In this document: positions 9,401 to 17,035 of the stretch, one piece after another
Layout: every line of letters begins with the position of its first letter
Numbering within the stretch: the first letter of the stretch is position 1
The notes under the pieces: model-generated
The model's input: the letters and a program-made list of their open reading frames with translations, nothing else
What the model was told of the DNA's origin: nothing
The model's database searches: none
Assembly (NCBI GenBank): GCA_015063165.1
Contig: SUSZ01000008.1
Coordinates: 1-64,000, forward strand
Direction: 5' to 3'
DNA: 64,000 bases
Source: Thermoplasmata archaeon
GTDB taxonomy: Archaea > Thermoplasmatota > Thermoplasmata > Methanomassiliicoccales > Methanomethylophilaceae
Translations under genes and position numbers: made by a program

Positions 9401-10584
9401 AGGGAGGCGGTGACCGTGAGCGTGAGCCCGTTCCAGGAGAACTCCCTGCCGAGCTCGACGCCAGGCTGCCTGACCAGCGTGCCGTTAATGTTGACGTAGA
9501 CGTATCCTGCAAGGCTCTTCGCATCAGCCGAGAGCATGTTCCCGCGCTCGTCGGAAAAAGGCAGGGAGAACGCGCTGTCGCCGACAGTGGCCACGAATGA
9601 CGGGATCGCTAAACCGCCGAGCTTGGAGTCCTTATAGAACGCATAGCTGCCGATGACGCTCATCGTCTTCAGAGAGCCGTTCAGATCGAAATCCACAAGC
9701 CTGGCACAGTTGCAGAATGCATATGCGCTAATGATGGACAGCCCGTCTCCGGCATCAACCGTCTTCAGCTGCTTGCATTGGGCGAAGGCCTTGACACCGA
9801 CCTTCGAGACATTGCCCAGATCGGCGGAGACGAGTGTCGTGCATCCGTAGAATGCCTTAGGTCCGATCGACGTCACGTCGAATACCGAGCCCTCGAACAC
9901 CACCAGTTCAGGCACGACCAACGTGCTCAGGGGACCGTCGTATCCGACTACCGAAAGCTCGTAAGGAGCGACCGACGACACGGAATACCTCAGTCCGCCT
10001 GCAGCGATGACATCCCCCTCCTCGAGCTTCGCAAAAGCGTATAGCGTCGCGGCGTTGTCGGCGAAGTCCAGCTGCGAGAGGTCGGTGACCCAGGCCCCGG
10101 ACTTGTCCGCCTTCATGTTCCATGTGTACCCGTCGGGCAGGGAGTGGGAGGGCAGGCTGTCCGTGGAGATGTACGCGGTCTCCGACCTGAGCGAGGTGCC
10201 GTTGCCGTCGAACGTGATCTTGTACACGTCGAACTTGTAGTCGTCGGTGCTCAGGGTGTGGGTCATCTTGTAGGAGTCCTGGGCGAGGTACCCGTCGGTG
10301 GCCTTGGCGGCGTCGAGCCTGAACGCGTTGGTGCTCGACCCGTTCAGGCCGTGGAGCTGCGTGACGTTCCTGGAGTCGGCGATCCAGTAGTTGCACAGAA
10401 TTGTCCCGAGGTCGCGGTCGAAGGTGACCGTGACGTAGTTGTTCACGGTCGTGTCGTATTGTACGGAGACGACTTCGCGATGGCTGTCGGACCCGGCCCC
10501 GTCCGCGGGCTCGCCGCAAACCAGGGCGAGCGAGGACACGGAGAGCACGGCGACAAGCAGAGCCGCCATCATCCAATTCTTCAT
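6415..10584 (-). CDS. BspA-type leucine-rich repeat / InlB B-repeat surface protein
   Basis: About 1389 residues. A signal peptide (MKNWMMAALLVAVLSVSSLAL) is followed by a beta-rich region with a KITFDGNGTS Listeria-Bacteroides-type motif. Residues ~230-650 carry LRR_5/BspA repeats (VTSIGPKAFYGC, VGVKAFAQC, IGTYAFQRCSSL). From ~660 to the end there are about nine divergent InlB B-like repeats (VTLVATPNSGYGFDGYY, GYRFDHWVLDG). It is secreted; no C-terminal membrane anchor is seen, so attachment is unclear. Such proteins mediate adhesion or microbe-microbe contact. ATG 10584 is preferred to the GTG at 10593 because it starts directly at the signal peptide. It differs in repeat type from the three island paralogues. 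Confidence 0.9.
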   Translation of the reverse strand: MKNWMMAALLVAVLSVSSLALVCGEPADGAGSDSHREVVSVQYDTTVNNYVTVTFDRDLGTILCNYWIADSRNVTQLHGLNGSSTNAFRLDAAKATDGYLAQDSYKMTHTLSTDDYKFDVYKITFDGNGTSLRSETAYISTDSLPSHSLPDGYTWNMKADKSGAWVTDLSQLDFADNAATLYAFAKLEEGDVIAAGGLRYSVSSVAPYELSVVGYDGPLSTLVVPELVVFEGSVFDVTSIGPKAFYGCTTLVSADLGNVSKVGVKAFAQCKQLKTVDAGDGLSIISAYAFCNCARLVDFDLNGSLKTMSVIGSYAFYKDSKLGGLAIPSFVATVGDSAFSLPFSDERGNMLSADAKSLAGYVYVNINGTLVRQPGVELGREFSWNGLTLTVTASLPAEVGISGYSGKPTSLVISGPVELEGTVYDITSVMKDAFKGCRTLISAELPGIERLDAQAFYGCSKLASVAVPDLKSVGVKAFARCTSLAEIDLGDSLTAISAYGFWGCTSLESLVLPDTVRSIGTYAFQRCSSLSSIDLAESLRLIGSKAFDGTAVVSLEIPDTIVRLKEDALSGCSGLREVSFEGGEKVILHAGVFEGDPSIDRIAMPEGFKKIYAGAFDGITFLDGNGNALAVKAENLAGHVFVGSAGILRLSGGSEEGEITVTVSVSCQNATVSVNGGSSVSSYSVQTVKGSSVTLVATPNSGYGFDGYYVNGSKVSSDAVYTFTVGSSDISVKAVATKTIDKLVINGGNSTVYVNGQSVGRTYVAAMQPGTHVTAYAVADDGYIVTGWAGAHSTSGPVCEFVFDSAVTMSVQTQAASKGTSQVHVTTALEGVAASSYGSILAYEKNVGNDYTVTLEVSGASLQLSAAAEAGFAFDHWVIGGKSNAGKTIAITVGSDDLEVKGVFVPAASHKLSATIDNGSVQIDGEAVTYKLVKEGFQVVLKAVPADGYRFVGWYYGGSCVSISEEYAVTMGQSDMAFEAKTQRTVFNVSLSASNGTIEVNDVDVGTTYSGTINVGGTIVFKAIAAEGFAFSTWTVNGNVYNANKITVTGASEDITAVATMVKAAVRTVTASADYGTVFIDGVSCGKAGSVQAYDGKEVTISVDVPYGYVLRGWTYEDKYVSTDPSFTFRVSGDMAFKAVVVSTLHTLTLKAVNGGLIINSAIVGSEYAAQLYTGESLVVSAAPSAGNTFSEWDINGKKYGAGYQAIEIRMGSEDIVATAYNVPMADGTLHITATNGTVKVDDKDVGDYYDIKASSGQKFTLTAVPNAGYRFDHWVLDGETSEFQIVTVTMGTEHVNAEAVMVKNESHTVTVTIDHGSIIYNNVDLGSRLSVVVDDKTVVTVSAKPLTGYALAGWYDGDSLVTFASDYQFQANSDVSLTVRTVVNPVYQ

Positions 10585-10593
10585 GGAGGTCAC

Positions 10594-11060
10594 TACGTTA
10601 TGATGGATTTAACGCTGTCCCATGCCTTGTTCTTCGAATGCGAGCCGGATTCAATTTTCCAGGCGGGGCAGACACCTCCTCCGTCCTAGTCGTTTTCAAT
10701 CGTCAATTCATGGTCACCATGATCGTCCACAATTCTCCGGTCATTACCGTTTTAATATCGTTTGCACACCGATAACAATATGCTTCCATCAAGGTCGATG
10801 CGTCCGTTACACCCTGGTTCTTAAATTACCATATGTGTTCAACCGCCGATTGTTGATTGTCTGGTGTATTACATATGTCCTTTTTAGCTACGATTGACAT
10901 CAATCGATAATTGGATAATTACAACAATATCTTTTGAATTATTTGAATAATATATACTAATTATAATAATAAAAAATATAATATTAATTATTTTTCTCCG
11001 TTCATATTAATCATTATTTCTCAGTCAATCATCCAACGATACAAGATGTTAAATATTATC
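10594..11060. other. AT-rich intergenic region before the MarR gene
   Basis: About 470 bases without a gene. The right half (10900-11060) is almost pure A/T and ends with a TATA-like TTAAATATTATC directly before the operator of the MarR gene. Short ORFs in the left half show no protein-like content. It probably contains the promoter of the leftward surface-protein gene as well. Confidence 0.5.
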
Positions 11061-11072
11061 TTGACTTGTCAA
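11061..11072. promoter_or_regulatory. Operator-like dyad TTGAC-TT-GTCAA at the MarR promoter
   Basis: Inverted repeat TTGACTTGTCAA lies between the TATA-like TTAAATATTATC and the ATG at 11078, a position suited to autorepression by steric block. The same core TTGA-N4-TCAA appears before mttB and the permease gene. Confidence 0.6.
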
Positions 11073-11077
11073 TATTC

Positions 11078-11665
11078 ATGGTTATAGGAACATACGGTTC
11101 GTATTGGAATTCGTATCTTCCCATGTTCTTCGACAGAATGAGCGCTTTGATGAAGAAGAAAATGACGGAAGTCGTGCAGAGTGAGGGCATCACCAGCGCT
11201 CACGCCATTTACCTCATCGCTCTGAGGCTCCAGGACGGACAGACGATGGCAGAGATATCCCATTTCCTCGATTTGGATCAGGCCAACACCCATCGTGTCA
11301 TGAAAGTCCTTAGCGAGAAAAAGCTGGTATATGACGACCGCATGACCCCAACCAGCAAGAAGTTCAGCATCATGCTTACTCAGAAAGGTAAGGACCTAGC
11401 CGACCGCGTCATGCAATCGACTGAAGAATATCTTGACAATTGCTTCAAAGATGTGTCCGATGACGAGCTGTTCCAGGTCAGGAACACGCTCATCAAAGTC
11501 CTGATGAGGATGGATCCAGACCTCAATGCGTACATGAACTCGCCCAAATGGAAGAACCCCTTCTTTGTTTATCTAGCCTTCATGCCTCCCGAGGAGGAGG
11601 CTGACTACTACGGCATGGTGGAGTCGAGGCTACTACATGAGAGAAAGAAACACAAGACGGAATGA
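11078..11665 (+). CDS. MarR-family transcriptional regulator
   Basis: A 195-residue protein with a MarR-type winged helix: helices around SAHAIYLIALRLQDG, then TMAEISHFLDLDQANTHRVMKVLSEKKLVYDD as the recognition region and a wing (RMTPTSKKFSIMLTQKGKDLADRVM). A C-terminal extension of ~60 residues (YMNSPKWKNPFF...) is longer than usual. ATG 11078 is chosen over a TTG at 11066 because the TTG lies inside the operator dyad. It is convergent with mttC-mttB. The shared dyad suggests that it controls the trimethylamine genes and itself; this is inference. Ligand candidates would be methylamines. Confidence 0.87.
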   Translation: MVIGTYGSYWNSYLPMFFDRMSALMKKKMTEVVQSEGITSAHAIYLIALRLQDGQTMAEISHFLDLDQANTHRVMKVLSEKKLVYDDRMTPTSKKFSIMLTQKGKDLADRVMQSTEEYLDNCFKDVSDDELFQVRNTLIKVLMRMDPDLNAYMNSPKWKNPFFVYLAFMPPEEEADYYGMVESRLLHERKKHKTE

Positions 11666-11735
11666 ATCTGCCGTGGTTTCTTACAATACAATGATTTGAT
11701 GAAATCCATATTTTTCTGGTTTGGATAAGAATGGG

Positions 11736-11770
11736 CGGGTCGTCGGGGAGGAACTGAAGCCGACGACCCG
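11736..11770. terminator. Hairpin between the convergent MarR and mttC genes
   Basis: An 11-bp perfect stem CGGGTCGTCGG / CCGACGACCCG with a 13-nt loop, 10 bp past the mttC stop and 70 bp past the MarR stop. There is no strong U-tract, so it may act as a 3'-end stabiliser rather than a classical terminator. Confidence 0.55.
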
Positions 11771-11779
11771 GTAATATGT

Positions 11780-12430
11780 TTATTCCACTGCTGCCGAGAG
11801 CTTATCGGCACAGTCGTTGGCGTTCTCAGAGTATATGTCCGCTCCGATCTCGTCTGCCCACTGCTGGGTTACAGGGGCTCCGCCGACGTTCGTAAGGAGC
11901 TCGCCCCTGATTCCGGCTTCGACGAGCTTCTTCTCCAGAGTCTTCTGGTGGACCATGGTGGAGGTCATGAGAGCAGATGTTCCAACGACTTTCGGCTTAT
12001 ACTTTTTGCAAGCAGCCACTATATCAACTATGGGAACGTCTCTTCCGAGGTTGTTCACATCGAATCCTTTGACTTTCAGCATGATTGCGCATATGTCCTT
12101 CCCTATCGAATGGATGTCTCCCTCGATGGAGCAGATGAGCACCGTCCCTTTGGAATCGGCTCCTGTCATGCCTGCTTTCTCGATCTCCGGAGTAAGTACC
12201 TCAACCCCAGCGGTCATCGCCCCGGCCGCAGCCATGATATGGGGCAGGAATAGCTTCTTTTGGCTGAACAGGTCCCCAATCTCCTGGATGGCCTTGGTAA
12301 ATCCATTGTCGATCACGTACACCAGGTCATCGCCCTCGTCGATCGCCTTCTGCGCTGCGGCCTTGCTTCCTTTAACGTCATATTTCATCACAGCTTCATA
12401 TGCCATCTTAGCCGCTTCTTCGCTGGTCAT
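11780..12430 (-). CDS. mttC: Trimethylamine corrinoid protein
   Basis: A 216-residue methyltransferase corrinoid protein. Residues ~1-90 form the helical cap domain (EAVMKYD, DLFSQKKLFLPHIMAAAGAM) and ~92-216 the B12-binding Rossmann domain. The cobalt ligand motif D-x-H-x-x-G is present as GDIHSIGKDI (His ~107), with a further cobalamin loop TSALMTSTM and GGAPVT. It accepts the methyl group from trimethylamine via MttB, to be passed on to coenzyme M by an MtaA/MtbA-type enzyme. The ATG directly follows the mttB TGA with no gap, indicating translational coupling. It could serve a related methylamine, but pairing with mttB favours trimethylamine. Confidence 0.93.
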   Translation of the reverse strand: MTSEEAAKMAYEAVMKYDVKGSKAAAQKAIDEGDDLVYVIDNGFTKAIQEIGDLFSQKKLFLPHIMAAAGAMTAGVEVLTPEIEKAGMTGADSKGTVLICSIEGDIHSIGKDICAIMLKVKGFDVNNLGRDVPIVDIVAACKKYKPKVVGTSALMTSTMVHQKTLEKKLVEAGIRGELLTNVGGAPVTQQWADEIGADIYSENANDCADKLSAAVE

Positions 12431-13891
12431 TCACTGAACCCCCCCGAGCTTCTCCCTCTTCCTGTCGATCAGAGCATCGATCTTGGCGTTCCTGTCCGCA
12501 AGGATAATGTTGTCAGAGGGCTTACTAAGTATCTCCACGACCTTTTCGTGCGCCCGCTGTACCGTCTCCTTTGAACCGGCGGTGGCCCATGTGTCAAACA
12601 TGTCCCTGTTGATCAGCTCAGGCCTCGAAGGATAATCCACGTTAGCCATAGTGTCAGGCTGCGCGAAGAAGTTGCCCTCGCTTCCCACCTCGATGATGCT
12701 GTCAACGGCCAGCGTCTCATCGCTGACCTCGATTCCCTTGATAGCGTACTGGATCATCCCGATAATGTCATTGTCTATGACCATCTGCTCAAAGGAGACC
12801 GACATTCCAAGCTCGAGCATTCCCGCCCCATAGATGTTGGAGGACCTGGTAAGCATGGGAAGGATCCCGGTGATCGTCTTCTCATGTGCCGCCTGAGCAT
12901 CGGGAGTCTTGGAATCGGACTAGGTCCCAGCTACCACAGCGGGTATCTTGTAGTACTGCGCGAGCTCCCCCACTGCTGCGCTGATGAGCGCGAGCTCCGG
13001 CGACCCGACAGGGGTGGAGTTGTTGAAGAAATCGAAGGTGTTAGTGGAACTACCATAAACGACCTTGGTTCCAGGCTTAACAAGCTCGGCAAGGATTATC
13101 AGAGCGAGCACCTCGGCGTTGTGAGTCACCAGCGTGCCTGCGAGGAAGATGGGCGTGGTGGCTCCCCCCATCCCACAGGAGAGGCTCATGATCGGCATAT
13201 CGTACTTGGCGCCGACGATAGCCTGGCGACAAACGTTCGCATCAATGGTGAGAGGGCTGGTAGGGCAAGCTCCGGAGACTATATAGGGCTTCTCGATCAC
13301 GTCTTTTATGTCCTTCCCGCGTGCGATCGCCTGCATCTCATAAAGCTCATCGACAAAGTCAGGGATGGCTTCTACGAGCTGCGGCTTCTTGGTGTTCTTC
13401 ATGACCGCCTGTGTCTCCAGGAGGTGAACGCATGGGTCGGTAGTCTTGTCCATCGCTGCTATGGGAGCGGAGCATATCCAATTGATGTTGTCGCACTTGT
13501 CAACGACGGCGCACATATCCTCGATATCCCTGAGGGTGGAGTCCCTGATGCTGTATTTTCCTGGCGCCTCGTATTCGATTATCCTTGTGCCGGTGGCGAA
13601 CGTCAGGTTGCGAACAACAGAACCATCCGATGTGAGCTCGAAAGCCGGCTCACCGTCGCGGTCATAGAGCATGAAGCTCGGCGGCGCACAGGCCAGAGCC
13701 TTCTCGGCCACCTGGGCGGGTATCCTCACTATTCCGGTCTCATCGTCGACAGAGCATCCGTTCGCGCGGAAAATGTCCCTTGCCTCTTTCAATCTGACCT
13801 GAATTCCCGCTTCGCTCATGACCCTCAAGGTTGCCTTGTGGATCTTGTCGAGATCGGACTCCGACAGAATCTGCAGCTTGATGTTTTTCAT
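12431..13891 (-). CDS. mttB: Trimethylamine:corrinoid methyltransferase with in-frame UAG (pyrrolysine)
   Basis: A single 486-residue protein if the TAG at 12920-12922 (codon 324) is read as pyrrolysine; ordinary translation would cut it in two. The segment around the codon (VVAGT-O-SDSKTPDAQAA) is the conserved active-site neighbourhood of MttB, and the length is close to the usual ~490. It forms a TIM barrel and transfers a methyl group from trimethylamine to MttC. A Shine-Dalgarno-like AGGAGAT precedes ATG 13891, and a TATA box (TTTAAATATTTTG) and the dyad TCTTGA-TTCG-TCAAGA lie upstream. First gene of the mttB-mttC operon. No pyl genes are in this window, so they must be elsewhere. Confidence 0.96.
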
Positions 13892-13933
13892 TTCTATCTC
13901 CTACGCTGTTGCGTGTATGATGGATTGTCTTTC

Positions 13934-13963
13934 AAAATATTTAAAGGTCTTGATTCGTCAAGA
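13934..13963 (-). promoter_or_regulatory. mttBC promoter with upstream dyad
   Basis: On the minus strand, perfect dyad TCTTGA-TTCG-TCAAGA (13948-13963) is followed by TATA-like CCTTTAAATATTTTG, then mttB about 50 bp later. The dyad abuts the BRE/TATA on its upstream side, unlike at the MarR gene, so the protein bound here could activate or could block TFB. Confidence 0.65.
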
Positions 13964-14411
13964 TTTATTTTGATTTGATAAGATAATTTTCTGGCCTTCT
14001 AAATCTTGTCATTCCAACTTCGTCGCGGAACCAACAGATTCTCTTCATAATAATATATATTTTAACATTTATATTATATTTTATATTGATTATTAAAAAA
14101 TAATTAACTTCATTCGGAATTATAATCATATCATATAATGCTACAAATTTGTTCACCGTAACGAACTGATAACTCAATTCAACACGCCCATGGCCTATTT
14201 ACTCAGAAAGTCAAATCCGATCGTTCTAGAGTTATCTCATGTGCATTCTGGTGCATCAAATCAGTGTATGAATTAATTATATCAATTAAATATAAAATTT
14301 TAATAAAATTATTTTGATTATTAAATATATTTCAATACTATAATATTAATACAGTCCAATTTCTTCAAATCAATTATTTGAAAAATAATTTTAGTTATAT
14401 CATAATTTATT
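13964..14411. other. AT-rich divergent intergenic region
   Basis: About 450 bases between the mttB and permease promoters, very AT-rich (long runs of A/T around 14040-14110 and 14270-14410). No ORF with protein-like content or structured RNA was recognised. Its length and composition suggest curved or nucleoprotein-bound DNA separating two divergent promoters. Confidence 0.5.
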
Positions 14412-14436
14412 TTGATTCGTCAAGAATTTTAAATAT
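14412..14436 (+). promoter_or_regulatory. Permease-operon promoter with upstream dyad
   Basis: Dyad TTGA-TTCG-TCAA (14412-14423) is immediately followed by TATA-like GAATTTTAAATATC. The arrangement (dyad then TATA) mirrors that of mttB. The leader after it contains a 7-bp stem CCTCGGC/GCCGAGG (14460-14494) and a strong ribosome binding site AAAGGAGG. Confidence 0.65.
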
Positions 14437-14519
14437 CAATAACGTGATTTTTAACCGAACCTCGGCAGGACAGACAGAACTGGTCGAGCCGAGGCATTAG
14501 ATCGAAAGGAGGCAAAAGC

Positions 14520-15593
14520 ATGACGAGTTTAGAAGAGCTATCAGCTCTCACAAAGCAGAATCGTGTCAGATGGGGTTTCATCTGGGGGATTCTTTGTGCA
14601 CTTTTATGGGGATTTGGATACGTCCCCGTATCTGCTTTATGGAGCGTCGAGCCCATTCTGAGCTTTGACTATGGGGTCGACTCGTCCATCGCATATCTCG
14701 TGATATCTATCGTTATCACAGCCATACAGGCTCTGGTGTTCGCAGCATGTCTGTTTTTCCTATGGACTTTGGTTAGCGGCAAAGCCAAGGATTATGTCAG
14801 AACTTGGTCCAAGCCGCGCATCAGCAAATGGCTGATTCTAGCTGGATTGTTCGGAGGCCCGTTGGGAACTTTCGGATGCAATCTGGCTATCGGGTACATC
14901 GGAGCCGATTTCGCGGCTGCAATGGGTTTGATGACCGCGGTGACCGGGGCCATCATTGGCAGACTGTTCAACAAAGAGAAGCTCTCCAAGAGAGCCATCG
15001 TTGGTTTATGCGTAATTCTGGTCGGCGGATTGATTGTCCTCAATCCGTTGAATATGATTGACAACATCATGAATCCCGCCTCGCCGGATGGAATCGTTCT
15101 CGGATACATCGGTTCGGTCATGATCACCATCGGCATGGGCATCGAAGGGTTCGTCGTCTCCAGGGTCATGGACGTAACCGATTCTGATATAAGCGCTTCC
15201 ATCAGGTATGCCGGTGAGGCGGCCATATGGTTCATCATTTTACTGCCTATGACCGGCTGTTTCATTGGATTCGGCACTATGTTCGACATCCTAGCGGATT
15301 GTTTCACCAGCCCCGGATTCATGTATTTCGCTGTACTGTCAGGATGCACCCTCGGGCTGTGCTACGCTGGGCTTTACAAGGCTTATCCTCTTCTCGGCGT
15401 CGGTCGGACGCTGAGCATAACCACGCTTTATGTTCCGATTTCGATGGTCGCTCTTTTCATATTCATGGGTCAGGACATCATGTGGTGGGTGATAGTCGGT
15501 GCGATCATCGCCATCATCGGAACGTTCCTGATGTATTGGGAGAGCGATAATCTGGCCGATTCCGTGCGGGACGTCGGAGGCGAGAGCCGATGA
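14520..15593 (+). CDS. EamA/DMT-type multi-spanning permease, probable methylamine transporter
   Basis: A 357-residue membrane protein with about ten hydrophobic helices in two related halves, as in drug/metabolite transporters: the first half includes WGILCALLWGFGYVPVSALW and the second GYIGSVMITIGMGIEGFVVS. GLMTAVTGAIIGRLFNKEKLSKR is the typical end of the first EamA unit. The cytoplasmic tail is short. ATG 14520 is fixed by AAAGGAGG 7 bp upstream. It is divergent from mttB and shares its dyad, so uptake of trimethylamine or a related methyl compound is the best inference; the substrate is not visible in the sequence. Confidence 0.8.
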   Translation: MTSLEELSALTKQNRVRWGFIWGILCALLWGFGYVPVSALWSVEPILSFDYGVDSSIAYLVISIVITAIQALVFAACLFFLWTLVSGKAKDYVRTWSKPRISKWLILAGLFGGPLGTFGCNLAIGYIGADFAAAMGLMTAVTGAIIGRLFNKEKLSKRAIVGLCVILVGGLIVLNPLNMIDNIMNPASPDGIVLGYIGSVMITIGMGIEGFVVSRVMDVTDSDISASIRYAGEAAIWFIILLPMTGCFIGFGTMFDILADCFTSPGFMYFAVLSGCTLGLCYAGLYKAYPLLGVGRTLSITTLYVPISMVALFIFMGQDIMWWVIVGAIIAIIGTFLMYWESDNLADSVRDVGGESR

Positions 15594-15871
15594 ACTATCC
15601 TAGCAAGAGCAGGCTGCTGAAGTATTTCGAAGGGGGCCCACTCTGGGATTACGAAGCCGTCGACAGACTCGCATCTGAAGAGGGCAGGAATGACGCGTAC
15701 TTCAAATGGACTGCTCGTTTTTGGTTGATGGAAATGAGCGGAGGTGGCATAATGGAAATCGTGGAGGAAGGAATCGATGACGGTTCCCATTTCGCCGAGG
15801 GGAAACTCCTGTCAAAGTACAAGCTGACTGAATACGGAAAAAAGAGGATTCATGACCTACTGGGTGATTGA
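15590..15871 (+). CDS. Small protein with a winged-helix-like C-terminus
   Basis: A 93-residue soluble protein. The ATG overlaps the permease TGA (ATGA), indicating coupling. The C-terminal segment SKYKLTEYGKKRIHDLLG resembles the wing/helix end of PadR- or archaeal wHTH-type domains, while the N-terminal half (PLWDYEAVDRLASEEGR) is helical. I do not recognise the family. The operon position suggests a role linked to the permease, as a regulator or accessory subunit. Confidence 0.75.
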   Translation: MNYPSKSRLLKYFEGGPLWDYEAVDRLASEEGRNDAYFKWTARFWLMEMSGGGIMEIVEEGIDDGSHFAEGKLLSKYKLTEYGKKRIHDLLGD

Positions 15872-15872
15872 A

Positions 15873-15989
15873 ATGTTCGCAGACGAAATATTCGCTTTCC
15901 AGGATGCGGATCTGATTTTCGGAGGAGCTATCGTAGTACTGTATCTGGCGATCCTGTACGTGCAGCGCTCTTTCAATAAGAAGATCTAA
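15873..15989 (+). CDS. 38-residue single-pass membrane peptide
   Basis: ATG one base after the preceding stop; encodes MFADEIFAF, then a hydrophobic helix (LIFGGAIVVLYLAILYV) and a basic end QRSFNKKI. The positive charges at the C-terminus predict an N-out/C-in single-pass peptide. The tight spacing and the terminator 11 bp downstream support it as a real last gene of the permease operon. It could be a small subunit of the permease. No homologue is recognised. Confidence 0.65.
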   Translation: MFADEIFAFQDADLIFGGAIVVLYLAILYVQRSFNKKI

Positions 15990-15999
15990 GGAACAAAAA

Positions 16000-16023
16000 C
16001 ATGCTGCCGCTCTTGGCAGCATG
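16000..16023 (+). terminator. Hairpin terminator after the permease operon
   Basis: A 9-bp perfect stem CATGCTGCC-GCTCTT-GGCAGCATG followed by AACTTTTTTAT, directly after the small membrane peptide gene. Confidence 0.8.
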
Positions 16024-16046
16024 AACTTTTTTATCGAGTCGATACG

Positions 16047-16070
16047 TTCATTGGTCAAATAATTTATAAA
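16047..16070 (+). promoter_or_regulatory. Promoter of the flavoprotein gene with a degenerate dyad
   Basis: TTCA-TTGG-TCAA (one mismatch to the TTGA-N4-TCAA dyad) is followed by TATA-like AATTTATAAAAG. This repeats the dyad-then-TATA order of the mttB and permease promoters, so the flavoprotein may belong to the same regulon. Confidence 0.35.
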
Positions 16071-16187
16071 AGAATAACTATCTGACATCAGACGCATCCA
16101 ACTAAGAGAAATAGCGCTTCCTGTCAATGAAGGAAATGACGTCCCTTGGTTCGATACGATTGATAACGGACTGATGGCGGGAGCGAG

Positions 16188-16745
16188 ATGTCGAAAATAG
16201 TCGCAGTTTATGGCAGTCCTCGCGAACAAGGCAATTCCAGCATCTTGGGAAGAGCCGTAATCGATGGCGCCATGGGATTGTCGCTGAACACGATATATCT
16301 CCATAGGTTGAACAATCTGAATTTACAGGGATGCCAGTTCTGTAACAGATGCAAAGAATCTGGCGTTTGCTGTTTAAAAGACGATGTCTCACCTATTCTG
16401 GAAGACATCAGGATGTGCGATTCTCTTGTCCTCTGCTTCCCCCTTTTCTTCTGTGGGCCTTCGGCACAGATGAAGGTCCTGATAGACAGGATGTATTCCT
16501 TCATCGATGCTAACAGGAAACCCAAGTATCCTGGGAAGAAGCTTGTGCTAATCATAACCTATGACAAGAACGAAAGCGCCGATGTCGTAAGTGTCGTGGA
16601 GGCGCAGATGAGGGATTTGTTCTCCAACGTGCTCGGATTCGATTTGAAAGGGTTCCTGATTTACAAATGCGAGCATGACGTAATCGCAGCAGCCAATGAC
16701 GTCGCCATGATCAACCTATCCAAGAAAATCGGCGAGAACCTATGA
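16188..16745 (+). CDS. Iron-sulfur flavoprotein / NADPH-dependent FMN reductase-like
   Basis: A 185-residue flavodoxin-fold protein. The N-terminal FMN phosphate loop is VYGSPREQGNSSIL. A cysteine cluster follows the second strand (CQFCNRCKESGVC) in the arrangement of archaeal iron-sulfur flavoproteins that bind a 4Fe-4S cluster. An FPLFFCGPSAQMKVLIDRMYSF segment is the usual FMN-binding and dimer region. It probably moves electrons between ferredoxin and a methylotrophy component such as reductive activation of corrinoid protein; that role is inferred from the neighbourhood. ATG 16188 follows a weak AGCGAG. Confidence 0.85.
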   Translation: MSKIVAVYGSPREQGNSSILGRAVIDGAMGLSLNTIYLHRLNNLNLQGCQFCNRCKESGVCCLKDDVSPILEDIRMCDSLVLCFPLFFCGPSAQMKVLIDRMYSFIDANRKPKYPGKKLVLIITYDKNESADVVSVVEAQMRDLFSNVLGFDLKGFLIYKCEHDVIAAANDVAMINLSKKIGENL

Positions 16746-16848
16746 TTCTTAATGCCCAATCCCGTCTGCCCGATTTATCAAGCAATGATGGATGCTACCA
16801 ATCAGACGATTCCTTCGAGATTAAAAAGGCTCAACACGATCGTCAAAA

Positions 16849-16875
16849 AGAGGCCTCCTATCGAACGAGGCCTTT
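16849..16875 (+). terminator. Hairpin after the flavoprotein gene
   Basis: Inverted repeat AGAGGCCTC...GAGGCCTTT (about 8-9 bp stem, 9-nt loop), roughly 100 bp downstream of the flavoprotein stop. Modest terminator candidate. Confidence 0.5.
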
Positions 16876-17035
16876 CTCCCCCATTATTACAGACCTTTAT
16901 TCACACTTATGTCCTAATTCTTTCTTTTCCTATGAAAACCATAACGCGGTAGCTAACAGATACTGGTCCAATAGCATGGAAACGATCAAAATCAGGCTCT
17001 AATCCTGCATCAGAGGGTTAGGACACACGGCGGTC

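Noticed and set aside
12431-12856. Separate gene for the MttB C-terminal part starting at ATG 12856
   Set aside because: Homology continues upstream through the TAG, so it is the same gene read through pyrrolysine.
16742-17002. 86-residue plus-strand frame after the flavoprotein
   Set aside because: It spans the terminator hairpin and has no protein-like pattern.
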